A stretch of 64,000 bases of DNA from Malus domestica (Eukaryota; Streptophyta; Magnoliopsida; Rosales; Rosaceae), in contig NC_091669.1 of NCBI RefSeq assembly GCF_042453785.1, positions 28,351,001 to 28,415,000 of the forward strand. Direction: 5' to 3'. Below are positions 44,402 to 56,639 of the stretch, piece by piece. Position numbers and translations under genes: made by a program. How positions within the stretch are numbered: the first letter of the stretch is position 1; every line of letters begins with the position of its first letter. The notes below the pieces were generated by a model. That model worked only from the letters and a program-made list of their open reading frames with translations. It was not told the DNA's origin and did no database searches.

Positions 44402-47400
44402 ATGCCACCTCGTAGGGAACGTAGGGAATCCCGCCGTACTTCTGAACCTAATTTCCCTGATATTACTCAGTTAGGGGAAGCAATGGCCCAGGCTTTACAG
44501 AATGCAATTCGTCCTCCTCCCCCTCCTCAGAGGACACCCCTGGAGACCATGTACAATTTGAAATTGGATCGTTTTATGGGTAATGAAGGTCACGAGGGGG
44601 CAGAGAAATGGCTAGACCATATTGAGAAGACGTTTCAGGTGATGCAAAGTCAGGGGAACTTTGCTGCTGATAGGTGGGTTGAGACCACTACCTGGTTTTT
44701 GGGCCGTGAGCTAACAGCTTGGTGGGAAAATCAGACTAGGTACATGTCACCTGAGACGGCTGCTGACTGGAAAGTATTCAAAGAGAACTTTATGAAGAGA
44801 TTTATCCCTCCAGAATACATTGATCGTAAAAAGCAAGAGCTTACTCGATTGAAACAGAAGAATATGTCAGCTCATGAGTACTACAGAAAGTTTACTGATT
44901 TGTCTCGTTATGACCCTGATACAGCTGGTAATCAGGTGGAGATGCTTCGACGTTTCAAGTTAGGAACTAAGAGAAAGTGGCGGACTTTTTCCAGTGCACT
45001 TCCCTGCGCCGATTATCATGAGTTTTTCGAGATTTTGGTTAGGATGGAAGACTCCGATAATCTTCCCAGTGAGAGTGAGGATGACGAGGACAAGAATGAT
45101 GGTCAAAAGAAGGATGATAGAGGTAAAGGTATCTCTATTCCGGGACCTCGCAAGACGCAGAATTTTAAGAAGAGTGGGGCGAGTTCGAGTTCTTCTAGTG
45201 GTGGATATAGTATTACTGGCCCGAGGAGAGGTGGTGGAAGATTTTCTAGTGGACCCAGGTTTCAGAGGCAGAGGGATTCTGGTGGTGCTGGTGGTTCTGG
45301 CGCTCCGTGGTGCCATCGTTGTAATTTTCGTCATCATGGTGAGTGCAGGAGAGGTGGTGGTGCTTGTTATACTTGTGGGCAAACGGGACATCGGGCTTCT
45401 CACTGTCCCCAGGGTCAACAGAGACCTCAGCAGACCACTATGCCACCTCCAGCGCCGATTCAGCAGAGTTTTGGACCAGGCAGTTATGGCCAGTCGGGTC
45501 GTGGTGGTGCCTACCACTACCAGGGGGATGCTGCTCCGTATGCTTCCGAACCTTATCAGTATCCCCAGGAGCCTTATTCTCAGACAGGGTATTCTCAGGA
45601 CTTTGGGGGTTATTCTTCTTATTCATCCATGCCAGCTGGTGGATCTCAGTGGCATCAAGGAGGTCAGCCCCGTCAGGGGGAAGTTGCTACTGGTGGTGCA
45701 GGATCATCTAGGCAACCTAGTCAGTCAGGCCAGGGACGTACTCCCTAGGGGCGAGGTAATCAAGGCAGTAGAGGTCGTGGTGGACGACAGCAAGCTCAGG
45801 GGCGTGTTAATCACATCTCATTTCAAGATGCTCAGAACCATCCCGATTTGATCATGGGTACGTTAAATGTTCTTGGTCATTTTGCTAGAGTTTTAATTGA
45901 TTGTGGTGCTACGCATTCTGTGATTTCTCATACGTTTGCTCAAATGACTTAACCTCACCCGTCGCCTCTAGGATTTGATTTAGAGTTTGCCATGCCTAGA
46001 GGAGATAAATGTTATATTGATAGTGTGTATCTTGGGTGTCCAGTGATGGTAGAGGGCGTAGTTATGCTAGCTGATCTTATTCTATTAGATATTGTGGATT
46101 TTGATGTGATTCTTAGAGCAGATTGGTTGCATTATAATCGTGTCCATATTGATTGTTATGGGAAATCAGTTACTTTTTATCGTCCTGGACTACCCGAGGT
46201 TACTTTTGTGGGTGAAAGAAGTGGGGTGAGACATGGTGTTATTTCTGCCATAAGAGCAAGGAAGTTATTATCGAAGGGTTGCCAAGGATATTTAGCACAT
46301 GTGGTGTTAAATGATGTTGTTCCTACCAGTATAGGAGAAGTTGGTGTGGTCAGACATTATCCTGATGTATTTCCTGATGATTTGCCGGGGTTGCCGCCAG
46401 ACAGAGATGTGGAATTCTCTATCGATTTGCTTCCAGGTACTGACCCTATATCTCTAACTCCTTATAGAATGTCTCCTGCTGAGTTGAGAAAATTGAAAGT
46501 TCAGTTGCAAGAATTACTTGATAAAGGTTTCATTCAACCTAGTTCGTCACCTTGGGGAGCTCCGGTATTATTTGTGAGGAAAAAAGATGGAACTCTGAGA
46601 TTGTGTATTGATTATAGGCAATTGAACCGGGTAACGATTAAAAACCGTTATCCATTGCCTCGCATCGATGATTTGTTTGACCAGCTGAAAGGTGCGTGTG
46701 TATTCTCTAATATTGACTTGAGATCTGGTTATTATCAGTTGAAGATTAAAGATGAAGATGTACCTAAGACGGTTTTCCGAACCCGTTACGGACATTATGA
46801 ATTTTTAGTTATGCCATTTGGGTTGACCAATGCACCTGCAGCTTTCATGAGGTTGATGAATGAGGTATTCCAGCAATATCTTGATAAATTTGTCATTGTT
46901 TTTATTGATGATATTCTGGTATACTCTAAATCTAAAGCAGATCATATCCGGCACCTTAACTTGGTATTAAAGAAATTGAGGGAACATCAGTTGTATGTCA
47001 AGTTCAGTAAATGTCAGTTTTGGTTTACTGAAGTGGCATTTTTGGGGCATGTTGTATCCGCTCAAGGAATTCAAGTAGACCCTCAAAAGATATCAGCAGT
47101 GGAGAACTGAGAGCAACCTCGAACCGTCACTGAGGTATGAAGTTTTCTTGGTTTGGCAAGTTATTATCGACGGCTTGTTCAGGATTTTTCTATGATTGCT
47201 TTGCCGTTAACGAAGTTGACCAGGAAGGATGTTAAATTTGAGTGGGATGAGAATTGTGAGCGGAGTTTCGAGCAATTGAAATATTGCCTCACTCATGCTC
47301 CAGTATTGGTACTTCCTGATGATAGCGGTAATTTTGAGATTTACTGTGATGCTTCCTTGAATGGTTTGGGATGCGTTTTGATGCAGCATAATAGAGTGAT

Positions 47401-49249
47401 TGCTTATGCTTCTCGACAGTTGAAAAATCATGAAAGGAATTATCCTACTCACGATCTTGAATTGGCAGCCATTGTCTTTGCTTTGAAGATTTGGAGGCAT
47501 TATCTATATGGTGAGAAGTGTAAGATCTTCATTGATCACAAGAGTCTTCAGTATCTATTTACTCAACATGATCTTAATCTTCGTCAGCAAAGGTGGATGG
47601 AATTGCTGAGTGATTATGACTGCACTATTGAGTATCATCCGGGTCGTGCTAATGTGGTAGCTGATGCACTGAGTAGGAAACCTCAAGGTAGACTCAATGC
47701 CTTATATGCTTGTCGTGTTCCCCTTCTTGCTGAACTGAGGGCAACTAGAGTAAAGTTGGAGTTGGAAGATGGAAGCCAAGCTTTTCTTGCTAGTTTTCAA
47801 GTCAGGCCAATTTTGGTGGATCGTATACTCGAAGCTCAGGTGGTGGATGAAGAAATTCAAGAAATGGTTCAATTAAGAAATGAAGGGAAAAAGAAAGACC
47901 TCAAGATTCGAGAATCAGATGGCATGCTTATGCAGGAAAACAGAATGTATGTTCCGAATAATGAGGAATTAAAGAAGGAAATTTTGGATGAAGCGCATTG
48001 TTCAGCTTATGCGATGCACCCAGGAGGAACAAAAATGTACCATACCATTCGACCATTTTATTATTGGCCGAGTATGAAAAGGGAAATTGCTGAGTATGTG
48101 AGTAGATGTATTATTTGCCAGCAAGTCAAAGCAGAAAGAAAGAAGCCTTTTGGGCGAATGCAGCCACTTCCAGTTCCCCAGTGGAAATGGGAAAATATAA
48201 CCATGGATTTCGTGTATAAGCTTCCTCGTACACGAAATGGATTTGATGGTATTTGGATGATTGTGGATCAACTTACCAAGTCAGCGCACTTCATTCCAGT
48301 GAGGGAAAAGTATCCTCTGAATAAATTGGCTAAGTTGTTCATTACGAAGATTGTGAAGTATCATGGAGTTCCAGTGAATATTATTTCTGATCGAGACCCA
48401 AGATTTACTTCTAAATTTTGGGTAGTTTTTCAGGAAGCTCTTGGTACGAATTTGCTATATAGTACTGCTTATCATCCTCAAACTGATGGGCAATCAAAGA
48501 GGACGATCCAGACGTTGGAGGATATGCTGAGATCTTCAGTGTTACAATTTGGTGATTCCTGGCATGATCGTCTGGACTTGATGGAATTTGCCTACAATAA
48601 TAGTTTTCACTCGAGCATTGGTATGTCACCATTTGAGGCACTTTATGGTAGGGCGTGTCGTACACCATTGTGTTGGTCTGAGGTTGGTGAAAGAGTGTTA
48701 GAAGGCCCAGAGATTGTGGATGAGACTACTCAAAATATTCAGGTGATTAAGTCTAATCTGAAAGCAGCCCAGGATCAACAGAAGAGTTTAGCTGATCGAC
48801 ATGCCACTGATCGAGTATATAATGTGGGCGATTGGGTATTTTTGAAATTGTCACCTTGGAGAGGTGTGGTACGATTTGGAAAAAGAGGAAAGCTAAATCC
48901 GAGATACATTGGACCTTATGTGATCACTGAAAGAATTTGTGAAGTTGCCTACCGGTTGGAGTTGCCTCCGGAGTTATCTAAGGTTCATAATGTGTTCCAC
49001 GTCTCTATGCTTCGACATTATATTTCTGATCCTTCTCATGTGATCCATTCTCAACCGCTAGAGATTAATCCGGATTTGACATATGATGAGGAACCAGTCA
49101 CTATCTTGGATTGGAAAGATAAGGTTCTAAGGAACAAGACGGTGAGCTTGGTGAAGGTATTGTGGAGGAACCATTCGGCAGAAGAAGCTACCTCGGAAAC
49201 AGAAGATCGAATGAGAGAGATATACCCAAGGTTGTTCTATGGGTATTAA
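44402..49249 (+). pseudogene. gag-pol polyprotein of the chromovirus, four stop codons
   Basis: One frame of about 1615 codons. Gag (MPPRRERRESRR start, capsid around 44560-45050) has a zinc knuckle, CYTCGQTGHRASHC, at about 45364. Protease has LIDCGATHSVIS near 45895. RT has LCIDYRQLN near 46600 and catalytic FIDDIL near 46900. RNase H has [11 protein letters not shown] near 47337 and [10 protein letters not shown] near 47658. Integrase has its HHCC region near 48000-48125 and a DDE core with MDFVYKLP near 48204, ISDRDPRF near 48385 and TDGQSKR near 48482. The SKR variant where NER/SER is usual may affect the Glu. The chromodomain runs to FYGY. Stops are TAG 45746, TAA 45950, TGA 47108 and TGA 47138. 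Confidence 0.93.
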
Positions 49250-49290
49250 GCGGTTTATTTGATTGTGGGAATTTCGGGGACGAAATTCTA

Positions 49291-49304
49291 TAAGGAGGGG
49301 AGAT
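49291..49304 (+). other. Polypurine tract of the chromovirus
   Basis: TAAGGAGGGGAGAT immediately before the 3' LTR start TGTCATAGCCCG. Confidence 0.8.
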
Positions 49305-49398
49305 TGTCATAGCCCGTCCCGGGATTTTATATTTGGGGACGTGAAATGACGGATTTACCCTTAACGGGTATTAAGGTATGTGTGTGTGACGTTATTTG
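49305..49398 (+). repeat. Truncated 3' LTR of the chromovirus
   Basis: 94 bp matching 42123-42216 with a few substitutions. Similarity ends abruptly after GACGTTATTTG. Confidence 0.85.
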
Positions 49399-50926
49399 CT
49401 AGATTTCAATACTATGATGTCAAAGACAGTAATTCCATAAGTGTTTTAATCCTAAGATTTTAACTGATTTCAAGTAGTATACATCCAAGAGCTTATTGGA
49501 TTTTGAGTTGTATACTAAGCTCCATTAAGTCCTCTTATCATCTAAGGATGCAAGTTCATCGGTGAAACCACATGGATCATTTCCACAAACAAATGCTAAA
49601 GGAAATAGCCCTGTAATCAATTAGTAAATGGTTTAAGTCTATTCTAATATATAAATGTGAAGAAAGATAGATAGATAGATAAAAGCATGTTATGAAGATT
49701 GAAAGAGTAGAGAGGAACTAAAATACTTAACAAGAATAGTAGTATTGCAGTCTGTAAAGGGTGCTCAGCAAGAGTAGTAGTATTGCAGTCTGTAGAGGGT
49801 GCCCAATTCTTGGCCTACCTTGTCCCACATTAGAAACAATGAGATCATTGTCGACAGAAAATACAATCGACACAATCCACCTTTTCTTATTGGCCCTTCA
49901 CAAACTTCTCCGAGTACAACCTGCAAACATAAACAATACCCATTATACCTTTTTTCAGATGAATTTTAGAGATAGAGGAGAGAGATTAGGGTTTAAGGAC
50001 AATAATGAAAACTAATTTTATGCTAAGAGGATTTGGTGAAGCAATGTGATAGCCAGAAGGAGTTCGAGAGCGACGGAAGGAAAAATGTAAAAGTTGTAGT
50101 GGAAGCAGAGCTTTGGAGATCTGATTTTTTGGATGACAGAAAGCAGAATGACGTAGAAGAGTTAAGAAGAGGAAGAAAAAGATCGAACAGAAGATGGAGC
50201 AACGACGGATGAGTGGAATCGAAAGGGAAAAACCACCCTTTCACTGTACAAAAGCCGAGAGAAACCATTCTGAGACAAATATTTGGAGGGCATTTTCGTC
50301 TGCGCACTGTCCATGAACAGTGCACGCAGGTTTGGGTTTTAGTATAGGAATAATATAATTTTAATATTTAAAAAAATAAGTTTAAGGATGGTGTCATTTA
50401 AAAAGATGATATTCTAGGTGTCAAATTGCAATAGGCGAGGACCTCTAGCTGTCTTGTGTGCAGGGCGCCTCGAAAAATGTCTCGTTATTCACTTATAAGA
50501 CTTAAATGTTATAGTCATCCAATATGTGTTGTCCATGTGCGTAACTGAGCTCTCATACTAACCATAACATAATTAAAACGATGGGCAAGGCCGCATTTTT
50601 TAATTATTTTTAGCTTCAATGAGCAATATTTTAAAATTGATTCTCTAAACTTTCAAAGCTTAATTTGAGAGTTTGAGGAAGATGATTGACCATTATGCTC
50701 CCATTTTCTTTCAACTTTATCATCAACAGTCCGTCTGAGGAGAAACTTATGTACAAAGAAAGGGGGAAGCATGCAAAATATAGGAAAATCTACCAACTTC
50801 ATACACTATCCCATGATATCCTAAACATGGTAAGATGCCCTCCTGCCTAATCTATATGCCTGTGTCTCAAAAAGTATTAACTTTCTTATTGAAACAAACG
50901 AAACGAAACGAATTTGATTGAAACTT
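49399..50926. other. Intergenic between the chromovirus and TPS
   Basis: A 37-bp tandem duplication (AGTAGTAGTATTGCAGTCTG, twice, about 49733-49803) and an imperfect palindrome GCACTGTCCATGAACAGTGC at 50306-50325 are present. The last few hundred bases before 50927 should contain the TPS 3'UTR. No gene is supported. Confidence 0.45.
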
Positions 50927-51761
50927 TCACGGAGAGCTTTCGTATCCTTCTTCAGTGGGTGGCAAAGACTCAAACGCTTCAGAAAGAGATTCAAGCATGT
51001 TTGTCACTTCCGCTGTATCGTCCAAATAATATGTAGCCTTGCTAGGCTTTTGCCCAACCGTGCAAGCAAAAACCGAAGGATTTGGAGAGAGAACTTTCTT
51101 CTGCATCGAGTTACCAAATATCTCAAACATGTCCTCATCGGATCTGTCATCGCCAATACAGAGCACAAAGTCTGCGTGTTTTCCATTTTCCGCCATTGAT
51201 GAGAAAATCTTCTCTGCTACATGTCCTTTACTAACTCCCTAGAATCATACAAGAACGAAACAAACAAAATATATGTTGGATTGAAACGAAAGCAAAAGCA
51301 AGGGAAAAGCGGAAGTAGAGATTGATGAATCTATATACACGTATACCTGAGGCTTTACTTCTACAATGAACTGACCGTTCTTGACAGCAACAGGTTCATT
51401 TGCCAAGACACTCTCTAGATGATCCAACATCTCCTTTGCCTGGGAGGACCCGAAACCAGGGTCTGCGTCACGATATTGCCAAACCAAAGCACTTTCCTTT
51501 CTTTCAATAGAAGAACCATCAGTAGCCTCCGTATACAATTGCATCACGGGTTCAACAGTCTTCATCCAGCCAAACTCAAAACCCTGAAGACAGGTTTCCC
51601 ATTCCTGATTTTGTGACCATCTGAGAAGTAGCATATTGATCGTTGTGAAAGCTCCATTAACGTTCAAGTTTTTTTTTTTAAGCACAGTGTATTTATCTTT
51701 CAGTTTCCCCATCATTAGCAAAAACACAAGCTATAACTTAACTGACATTTGAGATAGTTTT

Positions 51762-51793
<32 letters not shown>

Positions 51794-53778
51794 GCACACC
51801 TTAAGAAGTAACCATGCTCAGCCGCAATTCCCATCCTCTGACAGGGAGAAAACCACTTGCTTAAGCACTCCCTCCCTCGGCCAGTGACAATGAAAACTGT
51901 GTTTTTCGGGTCCACACAAAGTGTGTTCATAATTGAGATTACCTTCTGACTAGGGGACTTGTCAATTGAGTTCTGGGGCATCACAGTACCATCGTAGTCC
52001 AACAGAATGGCCCTATTTTGTGCCCCTCTGTAAGCCGAAACAATAGCATCAATTGAAAGTTTTCTGAAATTAGGATCAAGTGCCACAACTCTGAATCCAA
52101 AGCCAAAACCAATTCCCCAACATCTTCTCTTAAAATGGTCTGCACAAGCTCTCTGCATGTCTTGCAAGAAACTGCGCGACCAATAAGCCACATCGTGTGT
52201 ACTAACATACCGATAATGCTTCTCATGTCGCAGTTCTTTCTCTGAATCAAGCACTGAAATCGCCACATTCAGTGCCTCCCCAGTTGTTTCAACATTCCAT
52301 GGATTGACACGGATTGCCCCACTGAGTGATGGAGAACATCCAATAAATTCTGACACCACTAACATGCTCTTCTTTGGACCACCGAAATTTGAACACGAAT
52401 TAGAACCAGATATTCCTTGTCTGCAAACTACATATTCATATGGAGTAAGGTTCATCCCATCTCTAACGGCTGTCACAACGACACACTCAGCAATGTTGTA
52501 ATAGCAAATCTTCTCGTTAATGGAAACTGGCCTGTCAATAATGATTATTGGCTCATAGCCTGGTTGACCAAATTCTGCATTGATCCGCCTGCAGCTTTCT
52601 TGTATTTCTGCTCGTATTTCCTCCAAATCTATCCCTTTACCTCTCACAGGGTTTAGAATCTGGACCAGCACTGCCTTTCCCTGCCAATTTGGATGTTGCT
52701 TCAGCATCTGTTCCATTGCTAGAATTTTCAAATTAATTCCTTTAAAAATGTCCATATCATCTATACCAAGCAACATTGTTTTCCCTTCAAACTGTTGTGT
52801 AAGTTCCCTCACTCTACTCTCGTCATCCGCCACCTTCATCACCGATTCTATCCAACCCATATGAACCCCAACTGGCATAATCTTGATCCTGATGTTCCTT
52901 CCATAATATTCCAATCCTAAGTAACCCCTCTTTGACTGATATACCAAGCCCAACATCCGACTGCAACATGTCAGAAAATGACGAGCATAATCAAAGGTGT
53001 GGAACCCAATAATATCTGCATTGAGTAAAGCCTTAAGTATTTCTTCTCTTACAGGAAGAGTTCTATATATCTCAGACGAGGGAAATGGACTGTGAAGGAA
53101 AAAGCCCATCCTAACTCGATTAAAACGCCTTCTCAGGAAAGTTGGCAGCACCATCAAATGGTAATCATGAATCCAGATATAATCTTCATCCGGGTTTATA
53201 AGCTCAACCACTCTTTGAAAAAACAACTTATTAGCTGATATGTAAGCTTCCCACAAAGACCGATCAAATCGGCCTCCTTGATCAGCTGAAAACGGCAGCA
53301 TGTAATGAAAAAGTGGCCATAAATGCCTCTTGCAGAAACCATCATAGAATTTTGACAGAATGTCAGGGGGTAGAAAAGTCGGAACACATTTGAATCTCTC
53401 CAGTAAGACCTGTGACACATCATCCTGCTCTTTAGGATCAACGGAAACCTTCAACGAGCCAACATAAAGAACCTCCATGTCTTCTGGCAGTCCATCCTTA
53501 AGCTGCAAAAGCAAAGAATCCTCATTCCAACTGAAAGTCCAACCTTTATTATCCTCCCTTCTCTTTGCTTTCACAGGAAGTTGGTTAGCTACAATGATCA
53601 CCCGATCGGAAGCAATTGAGGAAGGTTGATCAGACGACACACTACGAGCTTGATCATCGTCAAGATCGGACAAATTTCCAGGAGCTGTGTTCACCCTTGG
53701 GAACCGTCTTCTTTTCCCCTCCATGGTAGGGAAATTCCCTGATGCCAAATCCAAAAGATTTATGTATGACTGCGACAT
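50927..53778 (-). CDS. TPS7: Class II trehalose-6-phosphate synthase-like protein (TPS5-7 group)
   Basis: Three coding exons on the minus strand, 53778-51800, 51620-51347 and 51238-50927, encode 854 residues, the usual length of plant class II TPS. The first ATG (MSQSYINLLDLASGNFP) matches the family; a TTG three codons earlier is not the start. An N-terminal leader is followed by the GT20 synthase-like domain (about 60-545) and a C-terminal HAD phosphatase-like domain (about 590-840) with DYDGT at 594-598 and GDDRSDED at about 780-787. Splices have GT/AG borders. Family members bind or sense trehalose-6-phosphate and sugar status and mostly lack clear catalytic activity; TPS5-7 proteins are phosphorylated and bound by 14-3-3 in Arabidopsis. 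Closest to TPS7 by eye; TPS5 or TPS6 cannot be excluded. The frame is intact. Confidence 0.94.
51769..51793. repeat. (GA)n microsatellite next to the TPS intron 1 donor
   Basis: About 12 GA units on the plus strand. In the transcript it is a CT run beginning 6-7 bases after the GTGTGC donor at 51799. Confidence 0.9.
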
Positions 53779-54430
53779 TATTTCCAACTCTGTTTATAAA
53801 TGGATAATCTCACGAGACTCTTTTCTCAGACAATCTGCATTTCACATCAGTACAACATAAATTCCAATAAAAAGTACAATAAAAGAAAAGAAATAAACAA
53901 AGTTACAAACCAATCAATGCAGTGAAAATCAAACACACAACTAAATTAACAGCGGAAAGAAGACCGATTCACATTCCAAAAATAAGAGAATCTGCTGACA
54001 AATCAAGAATGTTTCCTCTACATATATTCTAATCTCGACGATGCAAAAAATCCCCAAGATTCTTTTTCCCTCTCAATGGGTTACGTTACACCACAGATTC
54101 TTCTCAAGCACCCAACTTTTCTCCCAAAAGAACACAAAACCTAAACACTGAGATACCACATTCAGAATTCATATCCACATTTTACAAAAATCGAATGAAA
54201 TGCAAAAACAGAGAGGACCCCAACAAGATTAATGAGGCAAAATTGCAGTAAACCACAAAGAACATGAAATCTAAAGCCTACCCAGATCCCAAAAGGGTCC
54301 ATAAACGATAACCCAATTCTTCACAAACCCTAATCATTAAAAAAATAAAAAATAAAAAAAAAAAGAGATCAGGAGAAGAAGATTGAAAAACTGACCTCTG
54401 TCTCTCTATGTAGTATTAAAACCAAAACGA
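53779..54430 (-). other. TPS 5'UTR with an intron
   Basis: Minus strand: acceptor TGCAG before 53834 and donor AGAG/GTCAG at 54396/54395 define an intron of about 561 bp. The remaining 5'UTR exon reaches the region near 54430. No upstream ATG is seen in the short exon next to the start codon. Confidence 0.55.
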
Positions 54431-54439
54431 TATGTGTGT

Positions 54440-54900
54440 AGAGGGTTTGAATGTATATATGAACAAGGGGTTTGATTTGCTTTGAATTTACATAATCTCA
54501 TAGTGTTCGATTGACATCTACAATTTTCATTCCTGAATTGTATTGGGATAATTAGGGCTAATGAATATTATTAAGAGAATTGTATATATCTCAGAAATTA
54601 ATAAGGCAAAACAATTAATGAAAATATTAACTTGCCCTTCATGTAAACGTGGAACAAATCCACGAGGAATTATACGAGCACCCGCTAGCCCAACACGACA
54701 GCCAATGAGAGTGTGGGATTTCACGCGGCGAGCCAATAACACGCGATGAAGGTGACGGAGTGGTGTGCGTGCAGGGTGATTTTATCAGAGTTGTGTTAGA
54801 AAATTGGATAAGGTCAGCCAGCTGGCATCACGCGGCGACTAGACACACGTTCAACACGTGAGCTGTGAGAACTGGACACGTGAGACGAGGAGAGTAGGGA
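54440..54900. promoter_or_regulatory. TPS promoter region with TATA and two G-boxes
   Basis: Minus-strand TCATATATACATTC near 54450-54463 is a plausible TATA box for TPS. Two perfect CACGTG G-boxes lie at 54855-54860 and 54877-54882, each in an ACACGTGAG context typical of ABA-responsive elements. The same region precedes the candidate exon at 55105 on the plus strand. Confidence 0.5.
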
Positions 54901-55104
54901 GACCCGGGAAGGGTTTCAGCGCGTTGAACCGCCTCGGCCTTTGGTGCGTACGGACGGACCAATCAGCGGCGCGAGTTCAGTGGTGACTGGGATTCACAGC
55001 TGGGATGCTGCCACTTGGGAGTTTTTCAATTATTCGCGCATCTTGAACCCTCTCTCTCCTCTACTCTCACTCCCCAATCTTTTTTCCTCCGCCGCTGCAA
55101 CTGC

Positions 55105-55338
55105 ATGCCTCCTGCCTCCTGCCTCCTGCCTCCGCCGCCGCCGCCTTCCTCCCCACTTCTTAAAGCTACTCCCTGTCGCTGTCGTGGGTTTCCACTTTCC
55201 ACCTTTGACAGGGACAGCTTGACTCCATTGGGAGCTGTGAAAAATGAAATGATTCTACATATTGGGTGTCACCCTTTTGATGTTGAAAGCAGCAACTTGG
55301 ACTTCACCAAGATATGGGACAGCAGTGATTTTTGTCTA
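55105..55338 (+). CDS. Candidate first exon of an unidentified gene, possibly plastid-targeted
   Basis: ATG at 55105 opens MPPASCLLPPPPPPSSPLLK, a Pro/Ser-rich leader, then GAVKNEMILHIGCHPFDVES and FTKIWDSSDFCL. It ends at a strong splice donor (GTCTA/GTAAGTAC, 55338/55339). A C/T-rich leader precedes it. No family is recognised. No following exon was found before 57000, so it may be a truncated gene or an orphan exon. Confidence 0.35.
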
Positions 55339-55884
55339 GTAAGTACTTAAAAGTTAAAATCTATTAACGTTTTAATGTCATTCTAAATTGATCTTAACTT
55401 TTTTAACATCTACACAACTTTTTTTTTCTTCCAAACAATTTAAGCCCCGTTAATTTTTCCATTGGATGTACGGGTAACAATAATAGGTCTAATTTTTTAA
55501 CTTACTTAGACACTAAAATAATAATAATAATAGTTGGATACTAAAATAATAATTAAAAAGACATAAAGATTAAAAATTAAATAAATAAATTCACAAATAA
55601 AATAGAAAATAAAATTGAAGATCGGGAAATAACAAGCGACCGCCACCTCCAAGCTCAACTTACGACCACCGGAACCACATCTCAACCTTTATATATATAT
55701 ATAACTCACCAACTGGGTATATTGTGGTCAATATTAATATTAATTGTCTCAAAAACTAATTTCAAATAGATCATACTATATGAAACATAATGATCAAACG
55801 GGTATCTAATTGAAACTAAAACGGACCCAAATTGAAATTACATCACGAGCTTAATCTCCTAACAAAGAGGGTTAAGAATTCAAG

Positions 55885-56150
55885 TAGGATTTCAAGGAGC
55901 TTGTTTTTGCTCATATGATTTCTTCATTTGTTGATTCTGGGCTTGTAAAGCTTTCAGTTCTTCTTTGAGAACAGTGAAGATGGTGGTGGCCGCATCATGA
56001 CAGTCCATACCAAATCAATAACCTCCTTAACATTATTCACAATGTTGGTGGCTTGAGTTATAGCGTAGAGTTGGTGGTTGAGCATTGGGTTTTGAGGTGA
56101 TGGCTTGATAGAGGTGGTGATGACTGTTAGTCAATGGAGGTTATGCTTCC
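55885..56150 (-). pseudogene. Fragment of an unidentified coding gene, C-terminal end
   Basis: Minus strand reads NPMLNHQLYAITQATNIVNN then VKEVIDLV. After a one-or-two-base shift near 55995 it continues DAATTIFTVLKEELKALQAQ and NQQMKKSYEQKQAP plus stop at about 55885. The end is helical and coiled-coil-like. The shift and isolation suggest a pseudogene. The family is not recognised. Confidence 0.4.
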
Positions 56151-56639
56151 ATGACTTTCTATTGATTTTGGAGACAAAGTAAGTCTTGTTTATTTAACAA
56201 ACATTTAATTGAGGTTTAACAAATGTGACATTTTCAATAAGTTGAGTATTTGTTTAAATAAACACTAAAAGATTGAGAGATTTTAGGTACTTAATCTTCT
56301 TTTATATATATTTTTTATTTTAAAAGACCTGTTTACTTTGTGAAAAAGCTGCAAAACTGAGATTACATAATTCAACACTTCTTGAAGAAAAACGATATTA
56401 TAACATTGATGACAAACACTTTTCCACCTAACGGAATTTTAATCTTGGTACTAATGGATTTTGGTTAAATTGAAAGGTCAACTAAATAATTACCATATAT
56501 GTTAAACTTTTATGTTTTTATGCGATTCCTCATCCATGCAATTACTAAAACTTTGCCCTAGCTTTTTGTTTGTACGCTTTTAAATTTGTATGATGCATGC
56601 CATGGGTCAGTGCCACAAATTTATATATCTCAAATTGTG

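Larger units (their letters stand above)
42123..49398 (+). mobile_element. Chromovirus (Ty3/gypsy, Tekay/Del-like), 3' LTR truncated
   Basis: 5' LTR 42123-44322 (TGTCACAGCCCG...GTGTGTCA), PBS 44326-44337, gag-pol 44402-49249, polypurine tract, and the first 94 bp of the 3' LTR at 49305-49398. The 3' LTR is then cut off, and unrelated DNA follows at 49399, so no target duplication can be checked. The long LTR, the tRNA-Met PBS and the C-terminal chromodomain indicate the Tekay/Del branch. The gag-pol frame is continuous except for four stops. Confidence 0.92.

Noticed and set aside
44960-45851. Long frames overlapping gag: 185 codons on the minus strand and 285 on the plus strand in another phase
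   Set aside because: They are shadows of the gag frame in a GC-richer, repeat-like region and have no recognisable domain.
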